Of a stretch of 64,000 bases of DNA, positions 1 through 9,281 are shown piece after piece (positions within the stretch are counted from its first letter, which is position 1; each line of letters opens with the position of its first letter). The DNA is from UBA7985 sp002711265. GTDB lineage: Bacteria; Pseudomonadota; Alphaproteobacteria; UBA7985. The notes below the pieces were generated by a model that was not told where the DNA came from, made no database searches, and saw only the letters and a program-made list of their open reading frames with translations. The translations under genes and the position numbers were made by a program. The stretch spans positions 24,007-88,006 of the forward strand of contig CBFIBS010000013.1 of the NCBI GenBank assembly GCA_965660945.1, given 5' to 3'.

Positions 1-711
1 GCTGTCTAGGTGCCCGCGTTCGCTCGCCGTCAGCGGCAGGCCGGGCAGGTTGTCAGGTATCGGTTCGTTCAGCGCATCGTCGTCGACGTCCTGCAGCAGG
101 TCAGTCAGGACCACGACCATCGCCCCCTGATTGCGCCAATCCAGCGAGGCCTGCCCGAGCGCGTCGAAGTTGGTCGGTCCTGCCGGTTCCAGCCCAGCGA
201 GGCGCTGGCGCAGGGAGCCCAGCAATTGCCGCGGGTGAATCACGTTGATGGCGCCCTCGCTGGCGACACTCTCGCCGAAGGGCAGAACCCGCACGGCATA
301 GCCGCTGTTCAGCCCGATCAGCGCCAGTTGCAGGCACAGCTCGATCGTCGCCTGGAACTTGTCCGACCAGCCGCCGGTCGCCATCGACGCCGACGTATCG
401 AGCGCCAGCACCAGTCGGGGCAGGTGCTCGTCCTGAACCAGCCGGGTATAGAGCCGCTTGGAGCGGCCATAGAGCGCCCAGTCGACCCGGCGCACGTCAT
501 CGCCCGGGGTGTAGGTCCGGTGCTGCTTGAATTCGAGGCTGTCGCCATCAAGCTTGTTGAGGTGACTGCCGATTGACAGGCCCTGCGGTGGCACCCAAAG
601 CGGCGGCAGGCTCAGGTCACCGACCGCGCGCAGGATCGCCGGGTCGAGGTCGTCGAGCCGTCGGTGTGCCGGGGTCTGGCCGGTCGATTGCGGGTTCCGG
701 GGCTGTGCCAA
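1..711 (-). CDS. DUF58 domain protein (partial, C-terminus beyond window)
   Basis: DUF58 proteins are coupled to MoxR AAA+ ATPases; their role is usually chaperone-like or envelope-related and not well defined. The frame stays open from about 711 down to base 1, giving 237 visible residues. The DUF58 signature is clear: RTYTPGDDVRRVDWALYGRS near residues 70-90, then a VWA-like metal-site segment LALDTSASMA, and further on VVVLTDLLQD. The frame is the same as MoxR, directly after its stop at 724-726. No ATG is available before the conserved region, so the best start is TTG at 711-709, about 10 bases after a GGAC stretch. It is the third gene of the TPR protein - MoxR - DUF58 run. The family call is sure; the start is less so. 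Confidence 0.9.
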   Translation of the reverse strand, partial: MAQPRNPQSTGQTPAHRRLDDLDPAILRAVGDLSLPPLWVPPQGLSIGSHLNKLDGDSLEFKQHRTYTPGDDVRRVDWALYGRSKRLYTRLVQDEHLPRLVLALDTSASMATGGWSDKFQATIELCLQLALIGLNSGYAVRVLPFGESVASEGAINVIHPRQLLGSLRQRLAGLEPAGPTNFDALGQASLDWRNQGAMVVVLTDLLQDVDDDALNEPIPDNLPGLPLTASERGHLDS

Positions 712-723
712 GGGTCGCTGGTC

Positions 724-1887
724 CTAGCCCTGATCCGCGTCGCGGAGGTGCTGGATCGCGGCGGTGATCAGGCTGTCGCTGTCCATGCCGTCGATGGCGG
801 CGCGGTGGTTGAGGATCACCCGGTGGCGCAGGGCCGGACCGGCAACCTTGGCGATCAGGTCGGCGTTGATGTTGGGCAGGCCTTCGACCAGCGCCCGCAC
901 CTTGGCGGCGAGGATCAGCGCCTGCGCCCCGCGCGGCGACGGGCCATACATCACGTATTCATTTGCGGCGGCCAGCGCGCTGGGTCGCCCGGTGACCGGG
1001 TTCAGCACCTGACACAGCTGCACGGCAAAATTCAGCGCACTCTGCGGGGTTTCGACCAGCGGCGGCAGCGCCTGCAGCCCTTGCAGCTCCTCGAAGCTCA
1101 GTCCGTCGACGTGCTGGGCGGTCTCTGACTTCTCCCGCTGCACCCCGGTGGTGTGGGTTACGATATCGGCGAGCAGCCCATCATCGGGTGAGGGGATCAC
1201 CAGCTTGTAAAAGAAGCGGTCGAGCTGCGCTTCGGGCAGGGGATAGGTGCCTTCCTGCTCGATCGGGTTCTGGGTGGCGAGCACGTGGAACAGGCCCGCA
1301 GCATCGCTGCCGGTATCCGCGTTCGCGACGTCACCCGAGCCGTCTGTGTAGTTCTGACCAGGCTTGTAGGTGGTGCCGGCAACGGTCATTTGACGCTCGG
1401 CCATGGCTTCGAGCAGGGCCGCCTGCGTCTTCGGGCTGGCGCGGTTGATTTCGTCGGCGAGCAGAACGTTGGCGAAGATCGGGCCGGGCTGGAATTCGGG
1501 ATACAGCCCGCCACGCTCATCAGTGCGCAGAATGGTGGTGCCGGTAATATCCGCCGGCATCAGGTCCGGGGTGAACTGGACCCGGCCAAACTGCAGCCCC
1601 AGTGCGGCCCCCAGGGAGCGCACCAGCGTGGTCTTGCCCAGACCCGGCCGCGATTCGAGCAGCACGTGGCCGCGCGCGAATAGGGCTGTCAGCAGCTCGG
1701 CGACGAAGTCTTCCTCACCCTCGGGCGAGAGGATGTCCTTGCGCACTTCGGCGGCGATGCTGGCAAAGCGGCTGGCAAAGCGGTCGATGGTGGCCTGATC
1801 GAGCCGGGCAGCGGCTGTGGCGGCGGTTTCGGCCATAGGCTCAGCAGCGGCTTCAGGTGTCGCGTCGGTCATGGTCTCTTCGTTCAT
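724..1887 (-). CDS. MoxR family AAA+ ATPase
   Basis: MoxR ATPases use ATP hydrolysis to remodel or activate partner proteins, commonly with VWA/DUF58 partners encoded next door. This protein has 387 residues from ATG 1887. The P-loop is RPGLGKTT (residues 80-87), Walker B is VLLADEINRA (about 141-150), and the sensor region is ATQNPIEQEGTYPLPEAQLDRF. A Gly/Asp-rich stretch of about 28 residues (about 171-198) interrupts the usual fold after the Walker B helix and is not typical. The longest frame begins at TTG 1914; ATG 1887 is preferred because a GAGA stretch lies about 8 bases upstream, and ATG 1872 is also possible. DUF58 follows 12 bases after the stop. Confidence 0.93.
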   Translation of the reverse strand: MNEETMTDATPEAAAEPMAETAATAAARLDQATIDRFASRFASIAAEVRKDILSPEGEEDFVAELLTALFARGHVLLESRPGLGKTTLVRSLGAALGLQFGRVQFTPDLMPADITGTTILRTDERGGLYPEFQPGPIFANVLLADEINRASPKTQAALLEAMAERQMTVAGTTYKPGQNYTDGSGDVANADTGSDAAGLFHVLATQNPIEQEGTYPLPEAQLDRFFYKLVIPSPDDGLLADIVTHTTGVQREKSETAQHVDGLSFEELQGLQALPPLVETPQSALNFAVQLCQVLNPVTGRPSALAAANEYVMYGPSPRGAQALILAAKVRALVEGLPNINADLIAKVAGPALRHRVILNHRAAIDGMDSDSLITAAIQHLRDADQG

Positions 1888-1981
1888 TTTTCTGTCTCTG
1901 CCATCCGGGCTCAAAGGTTGTGTTTTCTTCTCTGCGGTGCGGCGCCCAACGGCGCCGCGCGTCTTTCAGGTCGCTGGTCGC

Positions 1982-4285
1982 TCAGTCCCAGCGTCCGCGG
2001 TAGCGGTCCGGCACCGCCTGTCTGGGACTTAAGCCGGTGTCTTCAAGGCGGTAGGCCCCCGAGCGGTTGCCATTGCTCTCCACCCCGGTGGAGCGGTCGA
2101 TATCGAACTGCCGGTCGGGCAGGCGGGTGTAGTAGTCCAGCGGCTCGCCTGCGTCGTCCAGACCGCCGACCGAGCGCTCGAACGGCAGCTCGTCCAGGGC
2201 GCTGTCGGGCACTTCACTGTCAGACACGTCGAGACCGGTTTCGCCCTCGCTGTCCCCGCCCATAGGTGCCTGACGCTGCTGCTGCTGGGGCGGCGGCGGC
2301 TGGCTTGCCTGCAGGAACGGCGGCGGCACGTAAGTATCGGGATCGCACAGCGGTGGTGTGGGCTGTTCGGGGGTGGGCAGGAAGCGGTAACCGGTCAGCA
2401 CCGAAGACAGCAGGACCAGCCCGGCGGCGAACAGGAGCGGGCTCAGCGCGAATGGAAAAATGAACCCGGGCAGGCCGCCTTCGGTAACGGCTTCCGCGCG
2501 ATGCACGAGCGCCGGGTTGCGAGCCGCTAGAGCACCAGCACCAGCGCCGGCACCGGCTTGAACACCTTCTGCGCCCAGCGCCGTCACGTAGGCTTCGAGG
2601 CTGCCGCCGGTCGCCATCCGGGCATCGACCTTCTGCGCCACTTCCGGCGCGGTCTGCCGCTTCAGGGTCGCCAGCATCAGCAGCACGACAGCCGCGAGCA
2701 GGCAGGCCCCACCGAAGGAGACGGCCAGCATCCGCGGCACGTCGGTCCAGGCGTAGAGCTGGTTGTAGGCGAAGGTTTCATCCCGCCACTGGAAGCGTTC
2801 AACCGCGGCCCAGTCGACCACCAGCGCCCCCAGCGCCAGCGCGGCGAACAGACTGCCGAACAGCAGCGCAAAGCCGATCAGGCGCAGGCTGCGGATCCAG
2901 ACCCTGCGGGTCGTTTGGTTAGAGAGCGCCTGCGCCGTCTTGGGCGCCGCAGGCCGCAGTGGCGCGATCAGACCCGGGGCCAGCACCCGCGTACCGGCCA
3001 GCGACAGAAGCGCCAGCAGTGCCAGCAGACCCACGCCGACGAAGGGCCAGGCCTGCCCCCAGGGCCGCAGCAGGTCCGTGCGCGACTTCTGCGAGAGCTG
3101 CTCGGTCACCGAGCGGGCGCGGTCGCGAAATTCGCGGGCCTCGTCACGCCGCCCCATCAGGGTCGCCGTCCGCCCAAGGATCACCAGCGAGCAAGCGAAT
3201 TCAGCCACGTCCCCGCGCTGCTCCTGCAGCTGGGCAATCTGGTCAAAGGTGTCGAAGGCACGCTCGTATTCGCGCACGGCCAGCCAGAAGCGACCGATCA
3301 GCTCCAGCACCTTTAGGAAGCTCTCAGACTCGGCAAAATCAGGCGACAGGATCGCCAACTCATTTACGTTGGCCTCGATCTCTAGCAGGCTCTCGACTCC
3401 GCCCACCGAAAGATCGGCAAGCAGGCGGAAAACGTCGACCAGCTGCCGCAGTTCGGGGTTGCGATTGCCGATCGAAAGAAAGGCTTCGATCAGCTGGGTG
3501 CTGACCCGCTCCTGCAGCGCCTGAGGTTGGTAGGGCAGCAGCAGTGCGGTGCCGAAAACCTCGGGCTCGGTCAGGCGCATGAAGTCGTAGGCCGCGGGGT
3601 CGAGGATGATCTCCTCGAGCTGCGTGGTCATGGTGTTGAGGCCGCGCGAGATGGCGGCGAGCCGCTCGGCCTCCGGGTCGCCGGGATCCTTGCGTACGGC
3701 GGCCTGCGCCAGCCTCTGCGCATCGTCGAAGTTGTTGTTGAGCAGCGCAACCTGCCCCAGCAGCACCAGCACGGGGGAGGGTGCCCGGCGCTCGGAAAAG
3801 TCCTGCAGCAGGGTCTGGACGGCGGCGATATCGCCATCGGCCATGGCCAGTTCAGCCAGCGCGTAGTCGGCCAGGTCGGGCAGGAACGGCAGCTTTGTGG
3901 TGGCCTCGGTCTGGGCGGCGGCCTCGGTCATCAGCTCGGTCAAGGCATCCTTGCGCTCGGCGTAGATGCTGGAGAGCACCAGCCAGCGATAGAGCCGGGC
4001 TTCCTCGGGTTCCTGCCGGGTGTAGGTCAGGAAGTGTTTGTAGGCGCGGGCGTACTGCTGGTTGGACAGCATAGCGCGCCCGGTTTTGACCAGACCGCCG
4101 ATCCGGCGCTCCTGCTCGGAGAGGCGTTCACTCTGCGCAGACGCCGGCGGAGCCGATAGGGTGAGCAGTATCGCAAAAACCGCGGTCACGAACGCGCCAG
4201 ACAGCACCCGCACCCACCGCCTGACACGCGGGCGAGGCCCGGCGTGCAAACTGTGGTGGCCAGCATCTGAGATGGCTGGGATCAT
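1982..4285 (-). CDS. Large TPR-like membrane protein upstream of MoxR
   Basis: I do not recognise a named family. The protein has 767 residues. A signal peptide or anchor spans about 26-51 (ending PPASAQS). It is followed by about 350 residues of helical repeats resembling tetratricopeptides (for example NQQYARAYKHFLTYTRQEP and NNNFDDAQRLAQAAVRKDPG). Four hydrophobic helices follow at about 412-433, 466-490, 518-540 and 607-632, and then a disordered C-terminus rich in Pro, Gln and Asp. ATG 4285 has a GGGGGAG ribosome-binding site about 12 bases upstream. It leads the run into MoxR (gap about 94 bases) and DUF58, so it is probably the membrane partner or substrate scaffold of that ATPase. This replaces the BatB/BatA-type proteins often found there. 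Confidence 0.75.
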   Translation of the reverse strand: MIPAISDAGHHSLHAGPRPRVRRWVRVLSGAFVTAVFAILLTLSAPPASAQSERLSEQERRIGGLVKTGRAMLSNQQYARAYKHFLTYTRQEPEEARLYRWLVLSSIYAERKDALTELMTEAAAQTEATTKLPFLPDLADYALAELAMADGDIAAVQTLLQDFSERRAPSPVLVLLGQVALLNNNFDDAQRLAQAAVRKDPGDPEAERLAAISRGLNTMTTQLEEIILDPAAYDFMRLTEPEVFGTALLLPYQPQALQERVSTQLIEAFLSIGNRNPELRQLVDVFRLLADLSVGGVESLLEIEANVNELAILSPDFAESESFLKVLELIGRFWLAVREYERAFDTFDQIAQLQEQRGDVAEFACSLVILGRTATLMGRRDEAREFRDRARSVTEQLSQKSRTDLLRPWGQAWPFVGVGLLALLALLSLAGTRVLAPGLIAPLRPAAPKTAQALSNQTTRRVWIRSLRLIGFALLFGSLFAALALGALVVDWAAVERFQWRDETFAYNQLYAWTDVPRMLAVSFGGACLLAAVVLLMLATLKRQTAPEVAQKVDARMATGGSLEAYVTALGAEGVQAGAGAGAGALAARNPALVHRAEAVTEGGLPGFIFPFALSPLLFAAGLVLLSSVLTGYRFLPTPEQPTPPLCDPDTYVPPPFLQASQPPPPQQQQRQAPMGGDSEGETGLDVSDSEVPDSALDELPFERSVGGLDDAGEPLDYYTRLPDRQFDIDRSTGVESNGNRSGAYRLEDTGLSPRQAVPDRYRGRWD

Positions 4286-4500
4286 GCTGATTGTGTACTC
4301 CCCCGGGAAACCGCGCTTTGGTGAGAACCGACTGCTTGTTTATCTAGTCGGACCCGGCGATATTCCCAACGCTGCAGACCAGTTTTTTGTGCTTGGTCAT
4401 TCACAGTTATGTCATTCGTTGCTTGCAGGAAGCCATGGACCCTAAGCGTGGCAAAATGCGGGCAGCACACGTCCATCATCGGGGCTGACGAGGAAACGTG

Positions 4501-4755
4501 ATGATCCGCTTATTATATTTCGCCTGGGTCCGGGTTCAGATCGGCCTCGACGAGGAGCGCCAGACCCTTCCCGGCAGCCCGATGACGGTCGAAGCGCTGC
4601 TCGACTGGCTGCCCAGTCTGGGGCCGGGGCACGCCCGTGCACTGGAGCAGCGTGGCAAGCTCCGCGTTGCGGTCAATCAGGTCTTTGCCCAGCCGGATAC
4701 GCTCATTCATGCGGGCGATGAAGTCGCCGTGTTCCCGCCGGTCACCGGCGGCTGA
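4501..4755 (+). CDS. moaD: MoaD/ThiS-family sulfur carrier protein
   Basis: MoaD carries sulfur as a C-terminal thiocarboxylate for molybdopterin synthase. The protein has 84 residues with the ubiquitin-like pattern: a start strand IRLLYFAWVRVQIG, the middle motif VAVNQVFAQPD, and the end GDEVAVFPPVTGG with the required terminal Gly-Gly. ATG 4501 lies 8 bases after GAGGAAA; the adjacent GTG 4498 is an alternative. The family partner moaE normally follows directly. Here the next gene is convergent PBP1A (11 bases away), so this copy stands alone, and a different sulfur-carrier role cannot be excluded. Confidence 0.82.
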   Translation: MIRLLYFAWVRVQIGLDEERQTLPGSPMTVEALLDWLPSLGPGHARALEQRGKLRVAVNQVFAQPDTLIHAGDEVAVFPPVTGG

Positions 4756-4766
4756 GACGTCGACTG

Positions 4767-7247
4767 TCAGAAGATGGCGTCGGCTTCGCTGACGGCGTTA
4801 CCCCCGGACCGGCTGCCCGACGTCGTTGAATTCCTGGAAGGGCTGCTGCCCGACTGGCGCGAGCCGCGGCTGCCGCTGACGGCTTCGCGGGGTTCTTCGC
4901 CTTCGCCGATCACCCGGCCGTCGTCCGCCACCATGCGCACGTCGATCACGCCGGTCCGCGGGTCGATGTTCGAAATCGGAACGCCAACCGGGTAGCGGAA
5001 TTGGGTCACCGGGGTGTCAGCAAGCGCGCCGTTGATGAAGGCTGCGAAAATCGGCGACGCTGACTTGCCGCCCGATTCCTTGGCACCCAGCGACCGGGGC
5101 TGGTCAAAGCCGACGTAGACCCCGACCACCAGATCTGGCGAAAAGCCGATGAACCAGGCGTCCTTGGACTCCTGCGTGGTGCCGGTCTTGCCGCCAACCG
5201 GCCGATCGACGACCAGCCCAACCCGCCGTGCGGCTGTGCCGCGTTCGACAACGCCGCGCAGCATGGAAACGACGTGGTAAGCCGCTAGCTCGCTGGTCAC
5301 CTGCTCCCCGTGTTCGAAGACCACTGGCATGCTGGTCCGGTCCCAATCCTCAGCATCATTACATCCCACACAGTTCCGGCGCTCGTGGCGGAAGAGGGTT
5401 CGACCGTAGCGATCCTGCACGCGGTCGATCAGGGTGGGCTCAATCTGCTTGCCGCCGTTGACCAGCATCCCGTAGGCGCTGGTGAGGTCCATCAGCGTGG
5501 TTTCGGCCGTACCCAGCGAAATCGAAAGGTAGGGGGGCAGGTTGTCATCAATCCCAAAGTCACGCGCGATCTCAACGATCCGACCCATGCCGACTTCGTT
5601 TGCCAGTCGAATGGTCATAAGGTTGCGCGACCACTCCAGCCCCTTGTAGAGCGGTTGCCGGCCCCAGAAGGTGCCGTCGTAGTTCTGCGGCCGCCAGTCG
5701 GGTTCATCGTCCACGCCCGGGATGATCCATGGGTTGTCGAGCACGGTTGAATTCGGCGACAGCCCCTGTTCCATTGCGGCGAGGTAGACGAAGGGCTTGA
5801 AGGTCGAGCCGGGCTGGCGCTCGGCCTGCGTGGCACGGTTAAGGGCGCCCTGCGCGGGGTCGTAGGCGTAGCCGCCAACCAAAGCCAGCACCCGCCCCGT
5901 ATGCGGGTCAATTGCGATCAACGCGCCCTCAATCTCCGGGATTTGCTGCAACGAAAAATCACCGTCATCACGCGCTGAAACGAGCACTACGTCGCCTGGA
6001 GCGAGAATGTCTTCGACCCGTCTGGGCTCATCTCCCACCGCATCATCGCTGATCTTCGGCCGTGCCCAGACATAGCCGTCGTAGGGCAGGCGGCCGATTG
6101 CGCCGTCCTCAAAGCCGAGCACAGCGGTTGAGCCGTCGATATCGATGATCGCGGCAGGCAGCAGATCGAGCAGGTCGTAGGGGCGTTCCCACGCCGCCAG
6201 ACCGACCTGCCAGTCGGCGAGATCAACCTGCCCGACCGGTCCACGGAAGCCGTGACGGCGGTCGTAGTCGATCAGGCCGTCGCGCAGCGTCTGCTGCGCG
6301 AGGGTCTGCAACCGGGTGTCCATGGTGGTGCGCACGGACAGCCCTTCGGTGCGAACCACGTCCGGGCCATAGGTGGTCGAGAGCTGGCGATAGGCTTCGG
6401 TGCTGAAATAGCCGGTTTCATCGGTCGCAGCGGCGTTGGAGCGGAACTGCAGGTCAAAGTCCGGCACGACTTCGGCGAGCGCCTCGGCTTCTTCGGTCTG
6501 CAGATAGCCGTTCTCGGCCATCTGGCGCAGGACATAGGCGCGCCGGTCCATGCCGCGGGCGAGCTCTTCCTCGTCGTCAGGCTCGTAGTTCGACGGTCCT
6601 TTGATCACGGCGGCCAGATAGGCTGCTTCCGAAACGGTCAGGTCGGCCACTGCCTTATCGAAGTAGGCCAGCGAGGCTTCGGCCAGCCCGTAAGCCCGCA
6701 GGCCGAAGAAAATCTCGTTGAGATAGAGTTCTAGGATTTCGTCTTTGGTCAGGTCGCGTTCGAGCTGCCAGGCGATGAAGGCCTCGCGGATCTTACGCTC
6801 GACCGAATAGCTGTCACCGGTGATGAAGTTCTTTGCCACCTGCTGGGTAATGGTCGAAGCCCCCGCCAGCCGTCGGCCGTCGACCATGCGCTGAACATTG
6901 CGCAGCATGACCTTGCCCAGCGAGATGAAATCGACCCCGCCGTGGCGGAAGAAGTCTTTGTCCTCGGCCGAAATGAAGGCCTCGACCACATGCTCCGGCA
7001 CCTGCTCGATCGGGATGAACAGCCGCCGTTCCTCGGCAAATTCAGCCATGAGCGCGCCGTCGGCGGCGTGCAGCCGGGTGATCACCTTGGGTTGGTAGTC
7101 CTGAACCACTTCGTGATCCGGCAGGTCATGGCCGTAGCGGTAATACATGTAACCACACCCGCCTGCGAGCAGCAGGAAGACCAGCACGATCCCCAGCAGC
7201 AGGGTCATGAACAGGAATCGCAGGGTTCGCAGGGCAAACGAGACCAT
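4767..7247 (-). CDS. mrcA: Penicillin-binding protein 1A, bifunctional peptidoglycan synthase
   Basis: It polymerises lipid II (glycosyltransferase GT51) and cross-links the peptides (transpeptidase) in the inner membrane facing the periplasm. The protein has 826 residues. One membrane helix lies at about 11-35. The GT51 domain has the catalytic Glu in AEDKDFFRHGG (E95) and GASTITQQVAKNF at about 129-141. After an inserted OB-like region comes the transpeptidase with SxxK in GSTFKPF (about residue 480), SRN, and KTGTT. The C-terminal tail is Ser/Arg/Gly-rich and disordered. Start ATG 7247 follows GGAGACACAGA. The usual family length is about 800. It lies downstream of amiC on the same strand, a common alphaproteobacterial wall-gene pairing. 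Confidence 0.96.
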   Translation of the reverse strand: MVSFALRTLRFLFMTLLLGIVLVFLLLAGGCGYMYYRYGHDLPDHEVVQDYQPKVITRLHAADGALMAEFAEERRLFIPIEQVPEHVVEAFISAEDKDFFRHGGVDFISLGKVMLRNVQRMVDGRRLAGASTITQQVAKNFITGDSYSVERKIREAFIAWQLERDLTKDEILELYLNEIFFGLRAYGLAEASLAYFDKAVADLTVSEAAYLAAVIKGPSNYEPDDEEELARGMDRRAYVLRQMAENGYLQTEEAEALAEVVPDFDLQFRSNAAATDETGYFSTEAYRQLSTTYGPDVVRTEGLSVRTTMDTRLQTLAQQTLRDGLIDYDRRHGFRGPVGQVDLADWQVGLAAWERPYDLLDLLPAAIIDIDGSTAVLGFEDGAIGRLPYDGYVWARPKISDDAVGDEPRRVEDILAPGDVVLVSARDDGDFSLQQIPEIEGALIAIDPHTGRVLALVGGYAYDPAQGALNRATQAERQPGSTFKPFVYLAAMEQGLSPNSTVLDNPWIIPGVDDEPDWRPQNYDGTFWGRQPLYKGLEWSRNLMTIRLANEVGMGRIVEIARDFGIDDNLPPYLSISLGTAETTLMDLTSAYGMLVNGGKQIEPTLIDRVQDRYGRTLFRHERRNCVGCNDAEDWDRTSMPVVFEHGEQVTSELAAYHVVSMLRGVVERGTAARRVGLVVDRPVGGKTGTTQESKDAWFIGFSPDLVVGVYVGFDQPRSLGAKESGGKSASPIFAAFINGALADTPVTQFRYPVGVPISNIDPRTGVIDVRMVADDGRVIGEGEEPREAVSGSRGSRQSGSSPSRNSTTSGSRSGGNAVSEADAIF

Positions 7248-7423
7248 GGGGCTCTGTGTCTCCGGTCGCCGCCGGGCGGCTCAGTCGGTCGGTGGGTCAG
7301 TGGGTCAGTGGGTTACTCGGTTGGTTCGTCATTTGATCAGTTGGGGGCCAACGAGGGGCCGACACCCGCTGGGCGATCTGAATCGCCGCATAACTATCAG
7401 ATTTAGATGCACGCGCCACGCCT
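7248..7423. repeat. Intergenic spacer with short tandem repeat
   Basis: The spacer between amiC and mrcA contains an 8-base unit repeated head to tail: gtgggtca at 7292-7299 and 7300-7307, with a degenerate third copy gtgggtta at 7308-7315. It is flanked by related GGT-rich sequence (tcggtcggtg before, tcggttggttcg after). No gene is visible. The tract lies in the leader of mrcA and may simply be slippage-derived. Confidence 0.6.
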
Positions 7424-8791
7424 CTACTGCAAGGGCGTGGCGAAATAACGGTCGATGGCGTCAGCGATGCCGCGCACTAGCGGCTTGCGGCTGCGGGCCG
7501 TGCGCAGCATGTCGGCGTCCTGCGCGTTGGTGACAAAGCCCATTTCCAGCAGCAGCGATGGCATGTCCGGCGCTTTGAGCACGGCAAAGCCGGCATAGCG
7601 GTGGGGCGGGTCGATGGTGACCCATGATTTCTGCAGTTCCTCGCTGAAAATCTCAGCGGCCTGCGCCGACGAATTCAGGGTCTCGCGGTGGGCCAGATCG
7701 AGCAGGATCGACATCAGGCCGTCCGAGCGTTCGCTGACCGGCAGGCCGGCGATGAAATCGGACTTGTTCTCGCGCAGCGCGAGGGCCGCAGCCTCGGCAT
7801 CCGAGGCGTCATCGGAGAGCGTGTAGACCGACGCACCGCGCGCCGAGCGGCGTGGGTTGGCGTCGGCGTGGATGGAGATGAACAGGTCGGCCTGATGCCC
7901 GCGACCGATTTCATAGCGGTCGCGCAACTTGATATAGGTATCCCCCTCCCGGGTCAGGTACACGTCGTAGCGGCCGGTGGCCTCGAGCGCACTCTTGATC
8001 TCGCGCGCGGTGGCGAGGGTCAGATCCTTTTCCCGGATGCCGTTCTTGGTCGCGCCGGGATCCTTGCCGCCGTGGCCGGGATCGAGGACGATGATGCGGC
8101 GGCCAATCACCTGCGCGGGCACCGGTGGCCGGATCGCGGGCACGGGCAGCCCCCGATCAAAGCTCTGCACGGGCAGCATGGACGCGGCTTCGCTGGTATT
8201 GTGGCGCAGTATCTGTGCCACCGGCATACCGTCGGCGCTGGAGCGCGAGGTTTGTAGCGGCTGGGTAACGCCGAAGGTGACCCTGTTCTGATTTTGAGTC
8301 GCGTCTGCGGCGATCTCTGCCAGCGGCTTCAGCTCGATCTCCAGTGAATGCTGTTTACTGCCGCTCTGATCGAGGATCAGCGCGTTGGCGACCGCGACCG
8401 GTTCGAATAGGTCGAAAATGATGCGTGACGTCTGCTGGGTCTGGTGACCATAACGAACCGAGCGGACAACCCCGCCGGGCTGTGGCAGGTTGCCGGGCTG
8501 GATAGCCCAATGCACGGTCGGCATGTCGAGGATCAAGCGGTCGGGGGCCTGCGCGAGGGCGAGGCGATAGGCCAGCGTCTTGTCGACCCCGATGGAAATC
8601 CGGGTGCGCTGATAGCTCGGACTGACGGCGATACCGCTGATGCTCGGATGGCCAAAGGTCTGAGCGTGCGTCTGGGCCTGTGCCGTCCCAGCGCGCAGCG
8701 GCACGTCGGCCGCGAGCACGCCCCACAGCACGAGGGCGAGGCCGGCCGCAACGGCAACCTTCAGCATTTGAACAACAGCAGCGCGTCGCAC
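7424..8791 (-). CDS. amiC: N-acetylmuramoyl-L-alanine amidase, AmiC type
   Basis: A periplasmic zinc amidase that cuts the stem peptide from N-acetylmuramic acid during septum splitting. The protein has 455 residues. A signal peptide ends near AGTAQAQT. The AMIN (septal targeting) domain is at about 48-155, then a linker, then Amidase_3 at about 230-450. Zinc ligands and catalytic residues are visible: H240 in LDPGHGG, E254 in IREKDL, H308 in SIHADANP and E416 in LLLEMGF. The start GTG 8791 has AAGG about 10 bases upstream; the internal ATG 8767 lacks a ribosome-binding site. mrcA follows after 176 bases. Confidence 0.95.
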   Translation of the reverse strand: MRRAAVVQMLKVAVAAGLALVLWGVLAADVPLRAGTAQAQTHAQTFGHPSISGIAVSPSYQRTRISIGVDKTLAYRLALAQAPDRLILDMPTVHWAIQPGNLPQPGGVVRSVRYGHQTQQTSRIIFDLFEPVAVANALILDQSGSKQHSLEIELKPLAEIAADATQNQNRVTFGVTQPLQTSRSSADGMPVAQILRHNTSEAASMLPVQSFDRGLPVPAIRPPVPAQVIGRRIIVLDPGHGGKDPGATKNGIREKDLTLATAREIKSALEATGRYDVYLTREGDTYIKLRDRYEIGRGHQADLFISIHADANPRRSARGASVYTLSDDASDAEAAALALRENKSDFIAGLPVSERSDGLMSILLDLAHRETLNSSAQAAEIFSEELQKSWVTIDPPHRYAGFAVLKAPDMPSLLLEMGFVTNAQDADMLRTARSRKPLVRGIADAIDRYFATPLQ

Positions 8792-9281
8792 GACCCAGAA
8801 CCCTTGAAAACTTCGGGCCTTTTTCGAGTGATGGCCCGTGAACGGGGCATAAATCGAATCGGCAATCAGAAAATAACAAATTAAAATATAACCTGAAAAT
8901 AATGGTTTATAATGTTTTTCACAAGTGCAAAATCAGTGCTGTAACCCGAGAATTACATAAGGCGCAGCTGAGGTGCGGCATTTGAGGTGGACGCCCAAGG
9001 TTCCGAGGCTTAAGTAAGAGGGGCAGTACGGATGTCCGTGCTGTTTGATCGCAATTCTTACCGCGATGATCACGACGGCAGAAGCTGGGCGCCCGAAGCC
9101 AAAACCGACGGGGCCTTGCAAACATGGAGCGAGATAGCTCGCCCGTGTCTGAACTCGATAAATCGCGAATTGCGCCCGATGAACACCGGTTGCCACCGTG
9201 CAACCCGTAACATAGCTGCGCCGCTGGCGGATGAGCGCGATTGCGTCACCGCGAAAGCTGGCAGCAGCGTTAGGAGATATG
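8792..9281. other. Divergent promoter region amiC / rne, no gene seen
   Basis: This 490-base stretch separates two divergent genes. Bases about 8865-8935 are markedly AT-rich for this genome and include a perfect TATAAT hexamer at 8908-8913, though without a convincing -35. The rest, up to the RNase E start, is ordinary in composition and is presumably the long rne leader. In the family the rne leader is used for autoregulation; I see no specific conserved structure. Short open frames here have no family signature. Confidence 0.5.

Noticed and set aside
8908..8913. TATAAT hexamer as the rne promoter
   Set aside because: No acceptable -35 element at the right distance; kept only as a remark.
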